Shown piece after piece: positions 61,632 to 64,000 of a DNA stretch of 64,000 bases. Positions within the stretch are counted from its first letter, which is position 1, and the number at the start of each line of letters is the position of its first letter. The DNA is from Sinorhizobium fredii NGR234. GTDB taxonomy: Bacteria > Pseudomonadota > Alphaproteobacteria > Rhizobiales > Rhizobiaceae. Under the pieces are notes generated by a model. That model made no database searches, was not told the DNA's origin, and saw only the letters and a list, made by a program, of their open reading frames with translations. Both the position numbers and the translations under genes were made by a program. The stretch lies in assembly GCF_000018545.1 (NCBI RefSeq), contig NC_012587.1, positions 2,480,001-2,544,000 of the forward strand, given 5' to 3'.

Positions 61632-62689
61632 CGGGCGCGCGTCCTCGGGTCAAGCGTCCGGTAGAGCAGATCGGACAGGAGATTGATGCCGATGAAGACC
61701 GAACCGATGATGATCGTGCCACCGAGCACGGCGTTCATGTCGGCATTCTGCAGCGAATTGGTGATGTAGAGGCCAAGCCCCGGCCAGGCGAAGACGGTCT
61801 CGGTCAGTACCGAGCCTTCGAGCAGCCCGGCATAGGAAAGTGCGATCACCGTGACGAGCGGCACGGCCGCATTGCGCAGCGCATGGCCCCAGATGATCCG
61901 CGCCTCGGAAAGCCCCTTCGCCCGGGCGGCGACGATATATTCCTGCTGCAGCTCGTTCAGCATGAAGCTGCGGGTCATCCGGCTGATATAGGCGAGCGAG
62001 AAATAGCCGAGCAGCGAGGCCGGCAGGATGATGTGACGGAAGACGTCCCGGAACACGTCCCATTGCCGCTGCCAGAGCGCGTCGACGAGGTAGAAGCCGG
62101 TGATCGGCGAGAAGGTGTATTCGTAGACGACGTCGATGCGGCCGGGATAGGCGACCCACTTTAGTCGCGCGTAGAAGACCAGGAGTGCCAGAAGCGCCAG
62201 CCAGAAGATCGGCACGGAATAGCCGACGAGGCCGATGACGCGGACGATCTGGTCGGCGATGCTGCCGCGCTTGACCGCAGCAAGAACGCCAAGAGGAACG
62301 CCGATCAGTGCGCCGATCAACGTCCCCAGCGTCGCAAGCTCGATCGTCGCCGGAAAAACGCGGCGGATGTCGGTCATCACCGGATTGGTCGTCAGGACGG
62401 AGGTCCCGAAATCGCCGGAAAGCGCCTGTTGGCAATAGATGAAAAATTGCTGGTAGAGGGGCAGGTTGAGCCCCATTGCCTCGCGCGTCCGCTCGACGAC
62501 GTGCTGCGGCGCCCGGTCGCCGAGCACGGCAAGCACCGGATCGATCGGGATCACGCGGCCGATGAAGAAGGTGACGGCAAGAAGACCGAGATAGGTGGTC
62601 GCCACGACGACGAGAAACTGCAGCACCGCGGCAACGGCCTTGCGGGAACGGGCGCGTCGGCGCCCGCTCATTCGCACTGTATCGCTCAT
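61628..62689 (-). CDS. Dipeptide-type ABC transporter permease (DppB-like)
   Basis: The 353-residue permease has a first helix at about 23-45, then the DppB-type segment with MGLNLPLYQQFFIY and GDFGTSV, and the coupling motif YIVAARAKGLSEARIIWGHALRNA (in part). ATG 62689 is chosen; a TTG two codons upstream is an alternative. The gene follows the binding-protein gene by 23 bases and overlaps the next gene. Confidence 0.92.
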   Translation of the reverse strand: MSDTVRMSGRRRARSRKAVAAVLQFLVVVATTYLGLLAVTFFIGRVIPIDPVLAVLGDRAPQHVVERTREAMGLNLPLYQQFFIYCQQALSGDFGTSVLTTNPVMTDIRRVFPATIELATLGTLIGALIGVPLGVLAAVKRGSIADQIVRVIGLVGYSVPIFWLALLALLVFYARLKWVAYPGRIDVVYEYTFSPITGFYLVDALWQRQWDVFRDVFRHIILPASLLGYFSLAYISRMTRSFMLNELQQEYIVAARAKGLSEARIIWGHALRNAAVPLVTVIALSYAGLLEGSVLTETVFAWPGLGLYITNSLQNADMNAVLGGTIIIGSVFIGINLLSDLLYRTLDPRTRAR

Positions 62690-62712
62690 GCTCAAGGGAA
62701 CGGCCCTTTCGA

Positions 62713-64000
62713 CTATTCCTTGGAGACGTTCCAGACGTAGTTGGTGTCGAAGCTCGGACCCAGCTTGAAGCCCTTCAGGCTGCCTCGCAGGCCCGCGACC
62801 TCCGTCTGCTGGAAGATGATGACGAAGGGGCTGTCGTCAAGAACGCTCTTCTGCAGTTCCTTGTAGATCTCCGCACGCTTGGCGCCGTCGCGCTCGAGAA
62901 GCGCTTCCTTGGTCTTTTTGCTGAGTTCCGGAACGTCCCAGGCATTGCGCCAGGCGAGCGTCTTGTTCGTACCCGCGTCGGAATTATCCGGATTGTTGGT
63001 GAAGGTGTCGGCATTGGAGTGAGGATCGAAATAATCCATGCCCCACTGGCCGATATACATGTCGTGGTTGCGGGCACGGTATTTGGTCAGCGTCTGCTTA
63101 CCGTCGCCCGGAATGATCTCGAGCTTCACGCCGGCCTGTCCCAGCGTCTGCTGGAAGGATTCGGCTACACCCGTGACCGGCTGCGTGTTGCGCACATCCA
63201 TGGTGACGGTGAAGCCGTCCGGATAGCCGGCTTTGGCCAGCAGTTCCTTCGCCTTGGCAACGTCGAAGGTGTAGGGGTTCTCGTTCAAAGCTCCGAGAAC
63301 GCCCTTCGGCAGGAAGCTCTGGTGGATCTCGCCGATGCCCTTGATCAGCGTGGCGCCGATCGCGTCGTAGTCGACCAGATATTTGAATGCCTTCTGCACC
63401 TCGGGCTTTGCCAGCTTCTCGTTCTTCTCATTGAGGCTGATATAGTAAACCGTGCCCTTCGGCGCGCTGGTCGTCGCGAGATCGGCATTCTTCCCGACCG
63501 CCTCGTAGTCGCCCGGCTCGAGATTGCGGGCAACATCGATATCCCCCGCCTCGAGCGCCAGCCGCTGGCCGGAGCTTTCCTTCATGTGGCGATAGATGAC
63601 CCGGGCGAGTTTCGCCGGCTCACCGTAATAAGCCTCGTTGCGCTCCAGAACCACGACTTCGTTGGCGCGCCACTCGCGCAGCTTGAACGCCCCCGAACCC
63701 GCATAGCCGGTCTTCAGCCATTCATTGCCGAAGTCGTTGTCGTATTTGTATTCCGCCGTCGGCGTCATCGGCTTGACGTGCTCGAGCACCAGCTTCTTGT
63801 CGACCACGGAAGCGACGGTGGCAGTTAGGCAGTTCAACACGAAGCTCGGTGCGTAGGGCTGGTCGACGGTGAAGACGAAGGTTTGCTCGTCCGTCGCCTT
63901 GGCCTTCTCGGTGACGTTGTCGCCGTTGAGCCCGAACTGGGTGAGGATGAAGGCCGGGCTCTTGTCGAGCTTGACGGCCCGCTCGAAGGAATAGGCGACG
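62713..64000 (-). CDS. Dipeptide-type ABC transporter substrate-binding protein (partial, 5' end outside window)
   Basis: The open frame runs off the right edge, so the signal peptide and N-terminus are not visible. At least 428 codons are present. Family segments include VAYSFERAVKL, LEAGDIDVARNLEPGDYEAV (in part), GVLGALNENPYTFDVAKAKELLAKAGYPDGF (in part) and MGIGQWGMDYFDPHSN-like YIGQWGMDYFDPHSNA. It belongs to the extracytoplasmic family 5 binding proteins, which bind peptides, nickel or opines. The downstream genes complete a full importer. Ligand is unknown. Confidence 0.92.
   Translation of the reverse strand, partial: VAYSFERAVKLDKSPAFILTQFGLNGDNVTEKAKATDEQTFVFTVDQPYAPSFVLNCLTATVASVVDKKLVLEHVKPMTPTAEYKYDNDFGNEWLKTGYAGSGAFKLREWRANEVVVLERNEAYYGEPAKLARVIYRHMKESSGQRLALEAGDIDVARNLEPGDYEAVGKNADLATTSAPKGTVYYISLNEKNEKLAKPEVQKAFKYLVDYDAIGATLIKGIGEIHQSFLPKGVLGALNENPYTFDVAKAKELLAKAGYPDGFTVTMDVRNTQPVTGVAESFQQTLGQAGVKLEIIPGDGKQTLTKYRARNHDMYIGQWGMDYFDPHSNADTFTNNPDNSDAGTNKTLAWRNAWDVPELSKKTKEALLERDGAKRAEIYKELQKSVLDDSPFVIIFQQTEVAGLRGSLKGFKLGPSFDTNYVWNVSKE

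Overview
The window is high-GC DNA from an alphaproteobacterium of the Rhizobiaceae, most likely Sinorhizobium/Ensifer. The call rests on the ChvE-GguABC-GbpR sugar module, a PuuE/PuuD purine pathway, DUF3329 and DUF1045 genes, and several families of rhizobial palindromic intergenic repeats. A lone tRNA-Arg(CCG) lies beside a xylose ABC operon. From memory, in S. meliloti this tRNA sits on the chromid pSymB, so the window may be chromid-borne or the equivalent chromosomal region of a relative.

Region 1 (1-17.7 kb) is mostly catabolic. Glycerol kinase and 3-hydroxybutyrate dehydrogenase are followed by a near-complete purine route: XdhAB, a LysR regulator, PuuD and GuaD on the plus strand, and PuuE-UraD-AllA-UraH on the minus strand, with an L-lactate dehydrogenase between the two arms. 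No allantoicase is visible, but a 24-codon ORF is chained between uraD and allA by overlapping stop and start codons. A DUF1045 gene and the two halves of MnmC as separate divergent genes follow.

Region 2 (17.7-25.7 kb) holds a host-attachment-type protein, an RhlE-type RNA helicase, a cysteine hydrolase, an EamA transporter, and the ATP-grasp/alpha-E/transglutaminase trio, a conserved set with no settled function.

Region 3 (26-45.4 kb) is sugar import and oxidation. ChvE-GguAB imports sugars, and GguC, an aldehyde dehydrogenase and an IlvD-type dehydratase fit the non-phosphorylative L-arabinose pathway to 2-oxoglutarate. GbpR is divergent from chvE. An inositol dehydrogenase, an MHYT-GGDEF-EAL protein, and a ROK repressor divergent from xylFHG complete it; a 21-bp perfect palindrome lies in front of xylF.

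Region 4 (45.6-52.5 kb) starts with tRNA-Arg(CCG). Next to it is a small, less GC-rich islet with two overlapping genes, one ending in a HEPN-type R-N-x3-H motif. This is the best candidate here for an undescribed defence or toxin system. A monooxygenase-like protein, a class III cyclase, DUF488, an EF-hand protein, a PLP decarboxylase and a flavin oxidase follow.

Region 5 (52.7-58.9 kb) is a surface-sugar cluster for a CDP-linked, probably C-methylated deoxyhexose. Region 6 (59.1-64 kb) is a dipeptide-type ABC transporter whose binding-protein gene runs off the right edge.
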